The notes below the pieces were generated by a model. It was not told the DNA's origin. It ran no database searches and saw nothing but the letters and a program-made list of their open reading frames with translations. From Christensenella massiliensis (lineage in GTDB: Bacteria; Bacillota; Clostridia; Christensenellales; Christensenellaceae), in NCBI GenBank assembly GCA_900155415.1, contig LT700187.1:248001-312000 (forward strand): 64,000 bases of DNA, written 5' to 3'. This document shows, piece by piece, positions 1 to 8,308 of this stretch. Both the position numbers and the translations under genes were made by a program. Each line of letters starts with the position of its first letter. Positions within the stretch are counted from its first letter, which is position 1.

Positions 1-893
1 AACAGCCCATCTCGTTCACACAGGTACTCGATTCGGATGGGAATGTCGTGATCGACGCGGAAGCGGAACGCGAAGTGCATGAAGCCTTTTCCCCCGCCAC
101 CTGTTATATGCTCACGGAAGCGCTTACGGAAGCAACCAGCTCCGGTACAGGATGGCGCGCAAAGCTTGACGGCATGACCACCGCCGGTAAAACGGGAACG
201 AATGCCAAAAATGAGGGAGTCTATTTCGCGGGTTATACGCCCTATTACACCTCTACCTTATGGCTCGGACACGATCAGAATGAGCATCTACCCGGTGATG
301 CCGCAGGGCTAAGCGCGCCGATTTGGAAATCTTATATGCAAAAGATTCACGAAAATCTGGAAGATAAAGAGATCATCGCCGGGACTGATGCCGATTATGG
401 CATCGTAGAAGTGACCGTATGTAAATATTCGAACAAACGTCCGGGCAGCGGCTGTACGCCGGTAACAGCGCGTATGCCGGAAAACAGCCCCCTCTTAACT
501 GAAGAATGCGATGTGTGCGTATCTGTATCAAACGAGCCCATCAAGATGTGCGGAGAATCGAATATGCGCTTTGTGGAAGGCAAATGCCCGGAGGAAAAGG
601 CTTGGTATCTGGATAATACGACCTATACTTTTGCCGAGGATTCGCCCTATTACGGCTGGCGGGGCGGCGGAAATCTTTCCGCTACTGCACCGACCCTCGA
701 TGAAAACGGCAATGTCGTTTCTGCCGGGAACGATCCGACGCAGGACTGCAATCTGCCGCATCTTCCTACAGCTTCACCGAGTCCGGCGGTTCCGGCTCCT
801 TCCTCTGTGCCGTCGTCTGCGCCGTCTACAGAGCCTTCTCCAAGCGCGACGCCGGTTCCTTCACCAAGCCTGCCGCCCGATCTTGAGGAATAA
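1..893 (+). CDS. Class A penicillin-binding protein, C-terminal part (truncated by window start)
   Basis: The reading frame is open from base 3, so the 5' part lies outside the window. What remains is the end of a transpeptidase domain that cross-links peptidoglycan outside the membrane. The KTGT motif (about 188-199, followed by Asn-Ala-Lys-Asn) is the third conserved box of penicillin-binding transpeptidases, and the following FAGYTP and WLGHD segments are typical of PBP1A-like enzymes. After the domain comes a roughly 120-residue extension with many cysteines (CKY, GSGC, EECDVC, KMCGE, GKCPE, QDC) and then a Pro/Ser/Ala-rich tail ending in acidic residues. The tail probably spans the wall; the cysteines could form disulfides. 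A hairpin terminator follows directly. Family confident; the exact PBP class cannot be fixed without the N-terminus. Confidence 0.85.
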   Translation, partial: QPISFTQVLDSDGNVVIDAEAEREVHEAFSPATCYMLTEALTEATSSGTGWRAKLDGMTTAGKTGTNAKNEGVYFAGYTPYYTSTLWLGHDQNEHLPGDAAGLSAPIWKSYMQKIHENLEDKEIIAGTDADYGIVEVTVCKYSNKRPGSGCTPVTARMPENSPLLTEECDVCVSVSNEPIKMCGESNMRFVEGKCPEEKAWYLDNTTYTFAEDSPYYGWRGGGNLSATAPTLDENGNVVSAGNDPTQDCNLPHLPTASPSPAVPAPSSVPSSAPSTEPSPSATPVPSPSLPPDLEE

Positions 894-910
894 AATAAAA
901 ACATCAGATA

Positions 911-945
911 AAAAACCTGCTTCTGGTCGATAAAAGCAGGTTTTT
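911..945 (+). terminator. Rho-independent terminator of the PBP gene
   Basis: An 11-bp stem (AAAAACCTGCT pairing with AGCAGGTTTTT) with a 13-base loop and a T run starts 17 bases after the PBP stop codon. Confidence 0.85.
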
Positions 946-1001
946 TACTGTTCCGCAAACTCTCTTCCCCTGCCGGTGGGTTTCCTTATGCATATCAATT
1001 C

Positions 1002-1033
1002 AAAAAAAGAACCGCGGTGCGGTTCTTTTTTTA
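1002..1033 (-). terminator. Terminator of the 2-oxoacid oxidoreductase operon (bidirectional)
   Basis: AAAAAGAACCGC pairs with GCGGTTCTTTTT around a GGT loop. A-rich on one side and T-rich on the other, it can stop the leftward operon ending at 1069 and also back up the PBP terminator. Confidence 0.8.
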
Positions 1034-1068
1034 TCAGGCATTTTTTATTTTTTGTTTCACCGGCAATC

Positions 1069-1605
1069 TTACCGTGCCGCCTGCGCGCCCATCTCCAATG
1101 CTTTCTCATTCATGGGGATCAAATGTGCTTTCTTTTCTCCCATAATTTTTGCGAGGCATTCTATGATCGTCTTATTATCTACGATATGCGCGCATTCATT
1201 ATATGCCCCAAGCATCACCATGTTTGCCGCCTTGATGCTGCCCGCTTTCTCCGCAAGGGAATTGGCCGGCACCTTTACCACCTTGATGTCGGTGCGCGTA
1301 GGCTCGATCTCGATCAGATCGGAATCGATCAGCAAAAGTCCGCCCGGCTTCAGATTCTTCTCATATTTTTCAAGGGAAGGACGGTTCATGACCAACACGC
1401 AGTCCGCCTCCACTACAACAGGAGAACCAACTTCCTCATCAGATACGACTACGTTACAGTTGGCTGTACCGCCGCGCATTTCCGGTCCATAGGACGGGAG
1501 CCACGAAACATTTTTTCCCTCATTCATTCCCGCGTATGCAATGATCTGCCCGGCGAGCAATACGCCCTGTCCGCCGAAGCCTGCCAATATAATCTGTTCC
1601 GTCAT
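1069..1605 (-). CDS. 2-oxoacid:ferredoxin oxidoreductase, gamma subunit
   Basis: 178 residues, the usual size of the separate gamma subunit. The N-terminus has the family signature GFGGQGVLLAGQ (residues 9-20), followed by SYGPEMRGG and a C-terminal segment GAYNEC typical of this Rossmann-like domain. It works with the alpha, beta and ferredoxin subunits encoded immediately upstream to oxidise a 2-oxo acid to acyl-CoA and CO2 while reducing ferredoxin in the cytoplasm. The start codon follows a GGAGGG site at 9 bases and lies 2 bases after the beta-subunit stop, so it is co-transcribed. Whether the substrate is a branched-chain 2-oxo acid or 2-oxoglutarate cannot be read from sequence. Confidence 0.92.
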   Translation of the reverse strand: MTEQIILAGFGGQGVLLAGQIIAYAGMNEGKNVSWLPSYGPEMRGGTANCNVVVSDEEVGSPVVVEADCVLVMNRPSLEKYEKNLKPGGLLLIDSDLIEIEPTRTDIKVVKVPANSLAEKAGSIKAANMVMLGAYNECAHIVDNKTIIECLAKIMGEKKAHLIPMNEKALEMGAQAAR

Positions 1606-1607
1606 GC

Positions 1608-2345
1608 TTATCTGCCCTCCTTCGTCACGCCCAGAGGATAGTGCGGAATCATATTCTCCTCAAGCCATTTCAATGCCTCGACCGGCGAAAGCCCCCAGTT
1701 TGTCGGGCAGGTAGACAGGATTTCTACCATCGAGAAGCCTTTTCCTTCCATCTGATACTGGAACGCCTTTTTGATCGCTTTTTTCGTTTTGTTGATGTTG
1801 GGAACGTCGTGCACCGAGGTCCGCTCGATATAATACGCTCCGTCCAGCGTGCCAAGCAGCTCCGCCATGCGTACGGGCATTCCCTGCGTTTCCGCGTTTC
1901 TGCCGTAAGGCGAGGTCGTCGTCACCTGCCCCACCAGCGTGGTCGGCGCCATCTGACCGCCCGTCATGCCGTAGATCGCATTGTTTACAAAAATGGTCGT
2001 GATCTTCTCGCCGCGTGCCGCCGCGTGTACGATCTCTGCCGTGCCGATGGACGCAAGGTCACCGTCTCCCTGATAGGTAAATACGAGATCGTCCGGGCAG
2101 GCCCGCTTGATCCCCGTTGCGACTGCCGGAGCACGCCCATGAGCCGCCTCCATCATATCGCAGTCAAAATAATTATACGCAAATACCGCACAGCCAACCG
2201 GTGCGATACCAACCGCCTGATCCTGTAATCCCATTTCCTCGATACATTCCGCTACCAGCCTGTGAATAATGCCGTGCGTGCATCCCGGACAATAGTGGAA
2301 GGGCACGTCTGTCAGCATTTTTGTTTTCTGGAATACTTTTGCCAT
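1608..2345 (-). CDS. 2-oxoacid:ferredoxin oxidoreductase, beta subunit (TPP-binding)
   Basis: 245 residues. It shows the CPGCTHG segment near residue 19-25 and the thiamine-diphosphate motif as GDGDLASIG followed by NNAIYGMTGGQ (roughly residues 94-130), both typical of KorB/VorB-type beta subunits. It binds TPP and Mg and performs decarboxylation of the 2-oxo acid. The start ATG has a GGAGGG site and follows the alpha gene stop by one base. No cluster-coordinating cysteine set beyond the N-terminal CPGC/C-terminal cysteines is visible; the extra 4Fe-4S centres are supplied by the small ferredoxin gene at 3442-3648. Confidence 0.93.
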   Translation of the reverse strand: MAKVFQKTKMLTDVPFHYCPGCTHGIIHRLVAECIEEMGLQDQAVGIAPVGCAVFAYNYFDCDMMEAAHGRAPAVATGIKRACPDDLVFTYQGDGDLASIGTAEIVHAAARGEKITTIFVNNAIYGMTGGQMAPTTLVGQVTTTSPYGRNAETQGMPVRMAELLGTLDGAYYIERTSVHDVPNINKTKKAIKKAFQYQMEGKGFSMVEILSTCPTNWGLSPVEALKWLEENMIPHYPLGVTKEGR

Positions 2346-2346
2346 C

Positions 2347-3408
2347 TTATCTGCCCTCCTTCAGCTTCATCAACGCCTCTACAACGGCATCCGGCGTCGG
2401 TACAAAGCCGCCTGTCGTGCCGTAGAATTCCACCGGAACCTTTCCGCTCACAGAAAGCCGTACGTCCTCGATCATCTGGCCTGTGTTCATTTCCACACAC
2501 AGCATTCCTTTCACCCGTTCCGCCGCTTTCGCAAAAGTCTCTGTCGGGAACGGCCACAGAGTGATCGGCCGGATCACGCCAACCTTTACGCCCATTTCGC
2601 GCGCCTTGAGGGCCGCATTTTTCGCGATGCGTGCTGTAGTTCCGAACGCTGCTATGATATAATCCGCATCCTCACACATGATCTCCTGTACGCGCGTTTC
2701 ATTTTTTGTGATCTCAGCATATTTTGCCTGAAGCTGACGGTTGACCTCTTCCATTGCTTCCGCTTCGATATACAGAGAATTCACGATATTACGCGGACGC
2801 GATTTATCCCGCCAGCCGTTTGCCGCCCATGTTTTCTCCGGCAGCTTACGGCTCTGATGCTCCTTAAACTCCACCGGTTCCATCATCTGGCCGATCATAC
2901 CGTCCCCGAGAATCATGACCGGCGTGCGGTACTGGTCCGCAATGTCAAAGCCTTCAGCAACGAGATCTGCCGCTTCCTGCACGCTCGAGGGCGCAAGGAC
3001 GACCAAGTGGTAATCTCCGTGTCCGCCGCCCTTTGTTGCTTGGAAATAGTCTCCCTGCGAGGGCAGGATACCGCCGAGCCCCGGCCCGGAACGAATAATA
3101 TTTACGATCAGACAGGGAAGCTGCGCGCATGCGATATAGCTGATCCCCTCCTGCTTTAAACTGATCCCCGGCGAAGATGAGGACGTCATCGCCCGCGCTC
3201 CCGCGCCTGCCGCACCATACACCATGTTGATCGCGGATACTTCGCTTTCTGCCTGAATAAATGTTCCGCCTACCTGCGGCATGCGTTTTGACATATACTC
3301 AGGAATCTGATTCTGAGGCGTGATCGGATAACCAAAAAAATGCGTGCATCCAGCTTTGATCGCCGCCTCCGCAATCGCCTCATTTCCTTTCATCAATACC
3401 TTAGCCAT
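2347..3408 (-). CDS. vorB: 2-oxoacid:ferredoxin oxidoreductase, alpha subunit (VorB-like)
   Basis: 353 residues, full length for the family. The N-terminus GNEAIAEAAIKAGC, then FGYPITPQNQIPEY and the Ser-rich SSSSPGISLKQE segment are characteristic of the pyrimidine-binding alpha subunit, closest in memory to proteins annotated 3-methyl-2-oxobutanoate dehydrogenase VorB. The order delta-alpha-beta-gamma is the common clostridial order. The ATG has an AGGTG site. In amino-acid-fermenting anaerobes this enzyme oxidises branched-chain 2-oxo acids, or makes them in reverse. The specificity is inferred; KorA is the alternative. Confidence 0.9.
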   Translation of the reverse strand: MAKVLMKGNEAIAEAAIKAGCTHFFGYPITPQNQIPEYMSKRMPQVGGTFIQAESEVSAINMVYGAAGAGARAMTSSSSPGISLKQEGISYIACAQLPCLIVNIIRSGPGLGGILPSQGDYFQATKGGGHGDYHLVVLAPSSVQEAADLVAEGFDIADQYRTPVMILGDGMIGQMMEPVEFKEHQSRKLPEKTWAANGWRDKSRPRNIVNSLYIEAEAMEEVNRQLQAKYAEITKNETRVQEIMCEDADYIIAAFGTTARIAKNAALKAREMGVKVGVIRPITLWPFPTETFAKAAERVKGMLCVEMNTGQMIEDVRLSVSGKVPVEFYGTTGGFVPTPDAVVEALMKLKEGR

Positions 3409-3441
3409 AGTAATTCACCTATCCTAAAAATTTAAATAGTT

Positions 3442-3648
3442 TTATCTGTCTACTTCAAGTGCACAATCCGGACACATACGCGCGCAGGACGCACAGCCAA
3501 TGCAATCCTCCGGGCGCTCGATCCCGATCGGATGATACCCCTTTGCATTCAGGTGCGACCTATCGATCGCCAAAAGATTCTTCGGGCAAGCCCCGATGCA
3601 CAGCCCGCACCCTTTGCAGGTGTCTTCATAAATTGTTAACTTCGCCAT
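3442..3648 (-). CDS. 2-oxoacid:ferredoxin oxidoreductase, delta (2x[4Fe-4S] ferredoxin) subunit
   Basis: 68 residues with two CxxCxxCxxxCP cluster motifs: CKGCGLCIGACP (residues 11-22) and CIGCASCARMCP (residues 49-60). This is the electron-transfer subunit that carries electrons from the TPP centre to external ferredoxin. An AAGGTGAG-type ribosome site precedes the ATG. It is the first gene of the oxidoreductase set; 33 bases separate it from the alpha gene. The preceding ATPase gene (3721-4404) ends only 72 bases upstream and may share the transcript. Confidence 0.95.
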   Translation of the reverse strand: MAKLTIYEDTCKGCGLCIGACPKNLLAIDRSHLNAKGYHPIGIERPEDCIGCASCARMCPDCALEVDR

Positions 3649-3720
3649 TGTTTCTCACCTTTTTATGTAAATTTTCTTTTTTCTTCTGACAAAATGCCAA
3701 AAACACTTCTAAATAGGATA

Positions 3721-4404
3721 TCACTTTTCATCTTCACCGTCAACAAGCCAATCCGGAAAAGTATAGATGGTAAGCGGTATTTCCTCCGCTCCCTCTCCAT
3801 ACGGACGGAATGCGGAGAGGATATCCGGCGTGCCGGAAACATACGAAACCGGCACGCCCGTTCGCTCGCTGACTGCCCGGCATATCTCCTGTCCGTAAAC
3901 AAGTTCTTCGGCCGTCGTTTCCCTGCCAAGATTCGTATTGTTGATCAGTCCGTCCACCTGAAGCCGGATACGCGTACTGATCTGCTCCATCATTTCCACG
4001 ACTTCATCTGCCGTCTGCTGCAGCGGCCGGCGGGCGTTGATCACATAATACAGCATCGTTTCGCTCCGGTGAGCGCTGAATTCTCCGAACAGGCCTCCGA
4101 GCGCAGCCGCCCCCACCGGATCGCCGCCCGCGTCGAATACTGCCGCCTCGCTTTCGAACGCCGCCATCACTTCCGCCGACAGAACGGGAACGTCTACATT
4201 CGTGTTGGCGTAAGGCGGTGCGATCAGCCGCACGCCATGTTCTGTCAGGAGCGTTTCACTCTCTGCGCTTCTGAAATATGGGTTTACAACGTCCATGTCC
4301 ACAAGCACCGTCTGTTTTTCCGCTGCAAGACGGAGCGCCGTATTCAGCGATATCTCTGTTTTCCCGCTTCCGTAATTTCCTGCAAATATATTGAATCTTT
4401 TCAT
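3721..4404 (-). CDS. P-loop ATP-binding protein of the MinD/CobQ-like type
   Basis: 227 residues. Residues 9-17 form a deviant Walker A box (GNYGSGKTE), followed by VDMDVVNPYFRS, which is the switch I-like segment seen in MinD/Mrp-related NTPases, and a conserved NTNLGRET segment. No membrane segment or metal-binding cysteines are seen. Genes of this kind often sit beside 2-oxoacid:ferredoxin oxidoreductase genes in Clostridia, which suggests a role in maturation or regulation of that enzyme, but no activity is established here. The start has a GGAGG site 6 bases upstream. Family confident, function unknown. Confidence 0.8.
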   Translation of the reverse strand: MKRFNIFAGNYGSGKTEISLNTALRLAAEKQTVLVDMDVVNPYFRSAESETLLTEHGVRLIAPPYANTNVDVPVLSAEVMAAFESEAAVFDAGGDPVGAAALGGLFGEFSAHRSETMLYYVINARRPLQQTADEVVEMMEQISTRIRLQVDGLINNTNLGRETTAEELVYGQEICRAVSERTGVPVSYVSGTPDILSAFRPYGEGAEEIPLTIYTFPDWLVDGEDEK

Positions 4405-4424
4405 CCTGTCCTCCGGTCAGCAAA

Positions 4425-4442
4425 GGCACCCTTGCAGGTGCC
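4425..4442 (-). terminator. Short hairpin downstream of cdaR
   Basis: GGCACC and GGTGCC form a 6-bp GC-rich stem with a 6-base loop between the cdaR stop and the ATPase gene. On the minus strand it is followed by only TTT, so it is at best a weak or partial terminator. Confidence 0.4.
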
Positions 4443-4481
4443 CTCGCATCTTTTTCATCTTTTCAGCGTTTGTCTTTCCGT

Positions 4482-5735
4482 TCAGCTTACCGTCACCGTA
4501 ACGCTCGGCGACGAAGCCACCGGCCGCACGCCTAGATCCGGCTCATTTTCAAATTTCACCGGAACGTTCCGATGGATTCCGCGTCCAAGTCCTGCGAGAT
4601 CTACAAACGGTCTTAGGCGCAAAGCGGAAAAATCATCGAGCGCTGCCTGCGTTCCAAAAACCGTGATATCCGCCGCCGACGGCGAAATGGAAACTTCAAG
4701 GCTGTCGTCTTCCAGATTTCTCGCCGCTATTTCGACCCCCGAATAGGTCCTGCTCAGCTCCGGCTGCGTTATCGCAAACCGCACCTGCACCACGGAGGGC
4801 TCAGCCGCCACTACGCCGTCCGGCAGTCTGACGCTTGCTTCTACAACCGTATCTCCCGCAGCGCCATCCAAATCGATCGCTTCGAGCGTGACCGATTCGA
4901 TCGTTTCGATATTTTCAAGCGCTCCCGCAATATAGACGGTCTGCGGTTCCACCGTAACGCCGGTGATCTCATATCCCTCCGCCAGTCCGGTCGTCGTATT
5001 GCTGACCGCAGTCAAATCGATGCCGACTTCCTTTTCCGGATAAACCGGTACCTCGGCGATGACCGACGTGCTCCCCGTAAAGAGATTAGAGCGTATCTCC
5101 TCGCCGTCGCTGTCTACAAAGCTTACCGTATAGCTTGCCGTGGTCGGCTCCATCATATCCTCTGCATTAATGGTGCATACCGCCCGCGCTACCTTTTCTA
5201 CGTTAGAACGCGCTCCCGTCACATCGACTGTCTCCGTCTCCAGAATCGGCTCTCCGTAATAAAAGCCCTCCTGCTGGTTGATCAGCTGGATATCCACCGG
5301 AACAGTGCGGGTAACGATCTCTTCTATATTTACCGTGATCGTAGAGGGCTCCACGCTCACGATATGTCCTTGTGTCAGTGTCGTCGCCCCTTCTACCCGA
5401 AGCACATATTCTCCTGCTTCATTGATCTGCGAAAGGTCTACCGAGACCTCCAGCATGTTTTCGTTCCAATAGTCGAGCGCATCCGCCGGAGCCTCTGCCG
5501 TGACCGTCACTGAATTTAAAATCTCCGTCAGCGGGGTGGAAGAGGTAAGGCCCTTTTGGCGCAGCTCGTCCGCCGCTGTATAGGTGACGGGGATATCCTG
5601 AAATATTTTTGTACGGGTCGGGTTCTCTTCTGCGATGACAAAGCTCCAGAGAATAAAGGCAAAAACAAGCGCGACCAGCTTCATTTTCCAGTTCTGTACG
5701 AACAGACGTTTTATGATTGCGGCGATCTTGCTCAT
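4482..5735 (-). CDS. cdaR: CdaR, YbbR-domain regulator of the diadenylate cyclase
   Basis: 417 residues. One N-terminal membrane segment (about residues 16-32, LVALVFAFILWSFVIA) is followed by an extracellular part with several YbbR-type beta domains; recurring segments such as VDLSQI, VPVDIQLI, VPVYPEKEVGIDL and VDLAGL mark the repeats. CdaR binds CdaA at the membrane and modulates c-di-AMP synthesis. Its ATG overlaps the TGA of cdaA (ATGA), so the two are translationally coupled. The usual third partner glmM is not the next gene here. Family and partnership are well known; the effect on activity varies between species. Confidence 0.92.
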   Translation of the reverse strand: MSKIAAIIKRLFVQNWKMKLVALVFAFILWSFVIAEENPTRTKIFQDIPVTYTAADELRQKGLTSSTPLTEILNSVTVTAEAPADALDYWNENMLEVSVDLSQINEAGEYVLRVEGATTLTQGHIVSVEPSTITVNIEEIVTRTVPVDIQLINQQEGFYYGEPILETETVDVTGARSNVEKVARAVCTINAEDMMEPTTASYTVSFVDSDGEEIRSNLFTGSTSVIAEVPVYPEKEVGIDLTAVSNTTTGLAEGYEITGVTVEPQTVYIAGALENIETIESVTLEAIDLDGAAGDTVVEASVRLPDGVVAAEPSVVQVRFAITQPELSRTYSGVEIAARNLEDDSLEVSISPSAADITVFGTQAALDDFSALRLRPFVDLAGLGRGIHRNVPVKFENEPDLGVRPVASSPSVTVTVS

Positions 5736-6589
5736 TTGTCGTCACCCACCTTGCGCTTGAACCGGAAAGATACGAACTTTCCATCGTTTTTCTGCTCTCG
5801 CTGCGGCATATACAGCTCGGAAAGGATATCCTTCAGCGCCTTTGCATCGATATAACGTTTTAAGACGCCGTCATAGGCAAATGAAATGATTCCCTTTTCC
5901 TCAGAGACGACGATCACATACGCATCCGAAACTTCTGAAATACCAAGGGAAGCGCGATGCCTCGTTCCAAGCTCCTGTGCCACTTGCTTGTTGTCTGAAA
6001 GCGGAAGGAAGCAGCCTGCGCCGACGATGCGGTCGTCCCGCAGGATCATTGCGCCGTCATGCAGCGGCGTGTTCGGATAAAAGATATTTTCGATCAATTC
6101 GCTCGATATTTCCGCATCCAGCATGGTCCCGGAATCCAATACGTCCGCAAGACCTGTTTTGCGTTCAAAAACAAGGATCGCTCCCACTTTTTGTTTCGAC
6201 ATGCTGAGCACAGCGCGGGAGATCTCCTCTATGATCCGCTCCGCATTTTGTATCTGCACCTGCGCCTTGCTTGCAAAGCTGAATATTTTTCCCCGGCCAA
6301 GCGTTTCAAGCGCCCGCCGGATCTCCGGCTGGAATAGGATCACAATAACGACTGCGCCTGCCGGGATGATCGCATTCATGAGCCATGTCGCGGTTTGCAG
6401 CCCCATCGCTACAAATATGCGTGCTAAAATCAAAATCACGCCGAGGCCTATCAACACGCGGATCGCCCGCGTTTTGGCCAAAAGCTTGATCAGCCAATAT
6501 AGTATAAGCGCTACGATAATGATGTCAACCACGTCAAGCCAGTTGAACGCCATCAGGCTGTTTCTAAGCGGTCCCCAGAAGTCTACCAA
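5732..6589 (-). CDS. cdaA: Diadenylate cyclase CdaA
   Basis: 285 residues. Three hydrophobic segments lie in the first 90 residues, then the DAC domain with the two catalytic motifs DGA (residues 178-180, in PLHDGAMIL) and RHR (residues 210-212, in GTRHRASLG). The enzyme joins two ATP into cyclic di-AMP at the membrane, controlling potassium and osmolyte balance and wall homeostasis. The start is a TTG preceded by a G-rich AGGGGGGAG site only a few bases away; no better start is visible, since the next Met (residue 13) lacks a ribosome site. It is followed by cdaR with a 4-base overlap. Confidence 0.96.
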   Translation of the reverse strand: MVDFWGPLRNSLMAFNWLDVVDIIIVALILYWLIKLLAKTRAIRVLIGLGVILILARIFVAMGLQTATWLMNAIIPAGAVVIVILFQPEIRRALETLGRGKIFSFASKAQVQIQNAERIIEEISRAVLSMSKQKVGAILVFERKTGLADVLDSGTMLDAEISSELIENIFYPNTPLHDGAMILRDDRIVGAGCFLPLSDNKQVAQELGTRHRASLGISEVSDAYVIVVSEEKGIISFAYDGVLKRYIDAKALKDILSELYMPQREQKNDGKFVSFRFKRKVGDDK

Positions 6590-6620
6590 AGCTCCCCCCT
6601 GTTAATGATCCTCGTTTTTC

Positions 6621-7703
6621 CTATCCTCTCATGCAAAGCAGCATCGTAAGGTCGTCCTCCGGCTTGCTGTGCAGTTCTTCCCTCACTTCGCTGATAAAGC
6701 GTCTGCTGCTGAACGGCTCTTTCCCGAGCAGCTCAAACAGCCTGTCCTTCACCTTAGGGTCACTGTGGATATGATCCACGCCATCCGTATAGATCAGCAT
6801 CCGCATCCCTTTTTCAAACTCAAAAAAGCCGTCTTCAAATTTTTCCCCGCCAAACCAATCGCAAAGCGGATGAGAGGGCATATATAATTCCTCAAACCGT
6901 TCCTCATGACAAATGACCGGCATAACGGAAAAGCCCGCGTTCGAATATGCCGCCCGGTTCGTCTTCAGGTCCACCACCGTCATAAAGGCCGTGATATAGA
7001 TAGAATCTGAAAGATTCAGGTCTAAATATTCTTTTTCCGCATAGCCCAATATCTCGGACGGCAGAAAATTTCCCATCAAGCAGGCTGCCCGGACTACGCG
7101 CGAAAAAAATACCGCCAGCATAGCGGGCATCACGCCGTGCCCCGAAACATCAGCGACATACATGACCAGCTTATCGCCATAGACCGTACAGTCATAAATA
7201 TCTCCGCCTACGGCTTCGCATGGAAAAAATCCTGCAGAAAGCTCATATCCGCCTCCCACCTTAGGAAGCGCCCCCTTTACAAGGGCCTCCTGCAGCTTTC
7301 GTGCCAGCTGCAGGTCTTTTTGCATTTTAGCATTCTGCATAAGCAGATTCTGCTTGATATTATAATCGAGCGTGATATCCCGGAACACCTCAACAGCGGC
7401 GAGCGTTTTATCTCCCTCGTCTTTCAGCGGCGAGACCGTCACCGAATATACTCTGCCGGAAAGCTTACGCGTCAGCCTCTGCGTCTCTCCTGTCAGGATC
7501 ACTTCCCGCGATAAACACCGCTCGCACCTCGCATCCTGATGAAACGGAGCGTAGCATTCCATCCCTTCTTCATATCCGAAGCGCTCGTCAAAAGCACTAT
7601 TTGTCATCAGGACCTTTCCGTCCCTGCCGATCACACGCACCATGTCGCTCATGGCATTGATGATCGACGTAATGTATTCTGTGCTGTATGTCACGCGGTT
7701 CAA
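6621..7703 (-). CDS. PAS domain-SpoIIE-type PP2C serine phosphatase
   Basis: 360 residues, no membrane segment. Residues about 8-110 look like a PAS sensor (IINAMSDMVRVIGRDGKVL), including a CysX2Cys pair (ARCERC), then a short helical linker, then the SpoIIE/RsbU-like phosphatase domain from about 165: GGDIYDC and ADVSGHGVMPA carry metal-binding Asp residues, and LIYTDGVDH and DDLTMLL complete the set. Such proteins dephosphorylate anti-anti-sigma factors, but none is encoded nearby. The start is TTG with a GGAG site 8 bases upstream. It follows the small gene 7707-7937 by 3 bases and is probably co-transcribed with it. Confidence 0.88.
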   Translation of the reverse strand: MNRVTYSTEYITSIINAMSDMVRVIGRDGKVLMTNSAFDERFGYEEGMECYAPFHQDARCERCLSREVILTGETQRLTRKLSGRVYSVTVSPLKDEGDKTLAAVEVFRDITLDYNIKQNLLMQNAKMQKDLQLARKLQEALVKGALPKVGGGYELSAGFFPCEAVGGDIYDCTVYGDKLVMYVADVSGHGVMPAMLAVFFSRVVRAACLMGNFLPSEILGYAEKEYLDLNLSDSIYITAFMTVVDLKTNRAAYSNAGFSVMPVICHEERFEELYMPSHPLCDWFGGEKFEDGFFEFEKGMRMLIYTDGVDHIHSDPKVKDRLFELLGKEPFSSRRFISEVREELHSKPEDDLTMLLCMRG

Positions 7704-7706
7704 AAA

Positions 7707-7937
7707 TCAGTCTCCTTCATATTCATCCAAAAGCGCCTGCAGACGCGTGATCGTAATGCCAATTTCACCGCACGTCTCATTCTGCTTCAGAAGCTCTCCG
7801 TCGGTCAGCGGCCTGCCCAATGCGATCCTTTCAGAACTCATCTGGTTCAGCTTTTCGCGCTCTTTGGCAAACTCGCGCATTTTATCGTCCAGCTCGCGCA
7901 GCATCTCGCTTTTCTTATTGTCCTCTTTTTCTTTCAT
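7707..7937 (-). CDS. Small charged helical protein, faintly Spo0E-like
   Basis: 76 residues, almost entirely charged or polar and predicted helical. The frame is open further upstream, but the ATG at 7937 has an AGGAG site 8 bases upstream and starts just after the previous gene ends, so it is preferred. The segment LGRPLTDGELLKQNETCGEI resembles the helix-loop-helix of Spo0E-like aspartyl phosphatases, in which a leucine/Ser-Gln-Glu-Leu-Asp motif follows a similar LTD..LL stretch; here that catalytic motif is not intact. The position before a SpoIIE-type phosphatase suggests a signalling link. The similarity is weak and may be coincidental. Confidence 0.6.
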   Translation of the reverse strand: MKEKEDNKKSEMLRELDDKMREFAKEREKLNQMSSERIALGRPLTDGELLKQNETCGEIGITITRLQALLDEYEGD

Positions 7938-7939
7938 TT

Positions 7940-8158
7940 TCAGCGCTCCTGCTCTTCCGCCAGCATCGCAGCCAATATCCCGTTTCTCGCAAAAACACGG
8001 ATGCCCCGCTTTTGCGTACAATATACCGTCACCTTATCTTCCGATATCCCGCGCACATAAACTCTGCGCTGCGTGAGCCCCTTTTTTCCCTGATATACAA
8101 CGATCACGGGCCTGTCTTCACGCTGTGCAAAAGACAGCGTATGGTCAATTACGTCCAT
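7940..8158 (-). CDS. Small protein of unknown function
   Basis: 72 residues with no membrane segment or cysteine motif; basic middle part (KKGLTQRRVYVRGI) and alternating hydrophobic strands suggest a small beta barrel, somewhat like WYL or YolD-like folds, but I do not recognise the family. It has an AAAGGA ribosome site and lies directly upstream of the 76-residue gene with a 2-base gap, so the three genes 8158-6621 form one transcription unit ending in the SpoIIE-type phosphatase. Confidence 0.6.
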   Translation of the reverse strand: MDVIDHTLSFAQREDRPVIVVYQGKKGLTQRRVYVRGISEDKVTVYCTQKRGIRVFARNGILAAMLAEEQER

Positions 8159-8308
8159 TTTGTCCTTTGCCGCCTGTTTCCCGACATTTTTCTTACTATA
8201 ATAGTAACATAAACCGTATTCTTTGTTAACAAAATTTCCGTAAATTTTTTATGTCTATGCTTTCTCATCTATGCCGATACATGGTATAATAACCTCAAGG
8301 TATGAATA

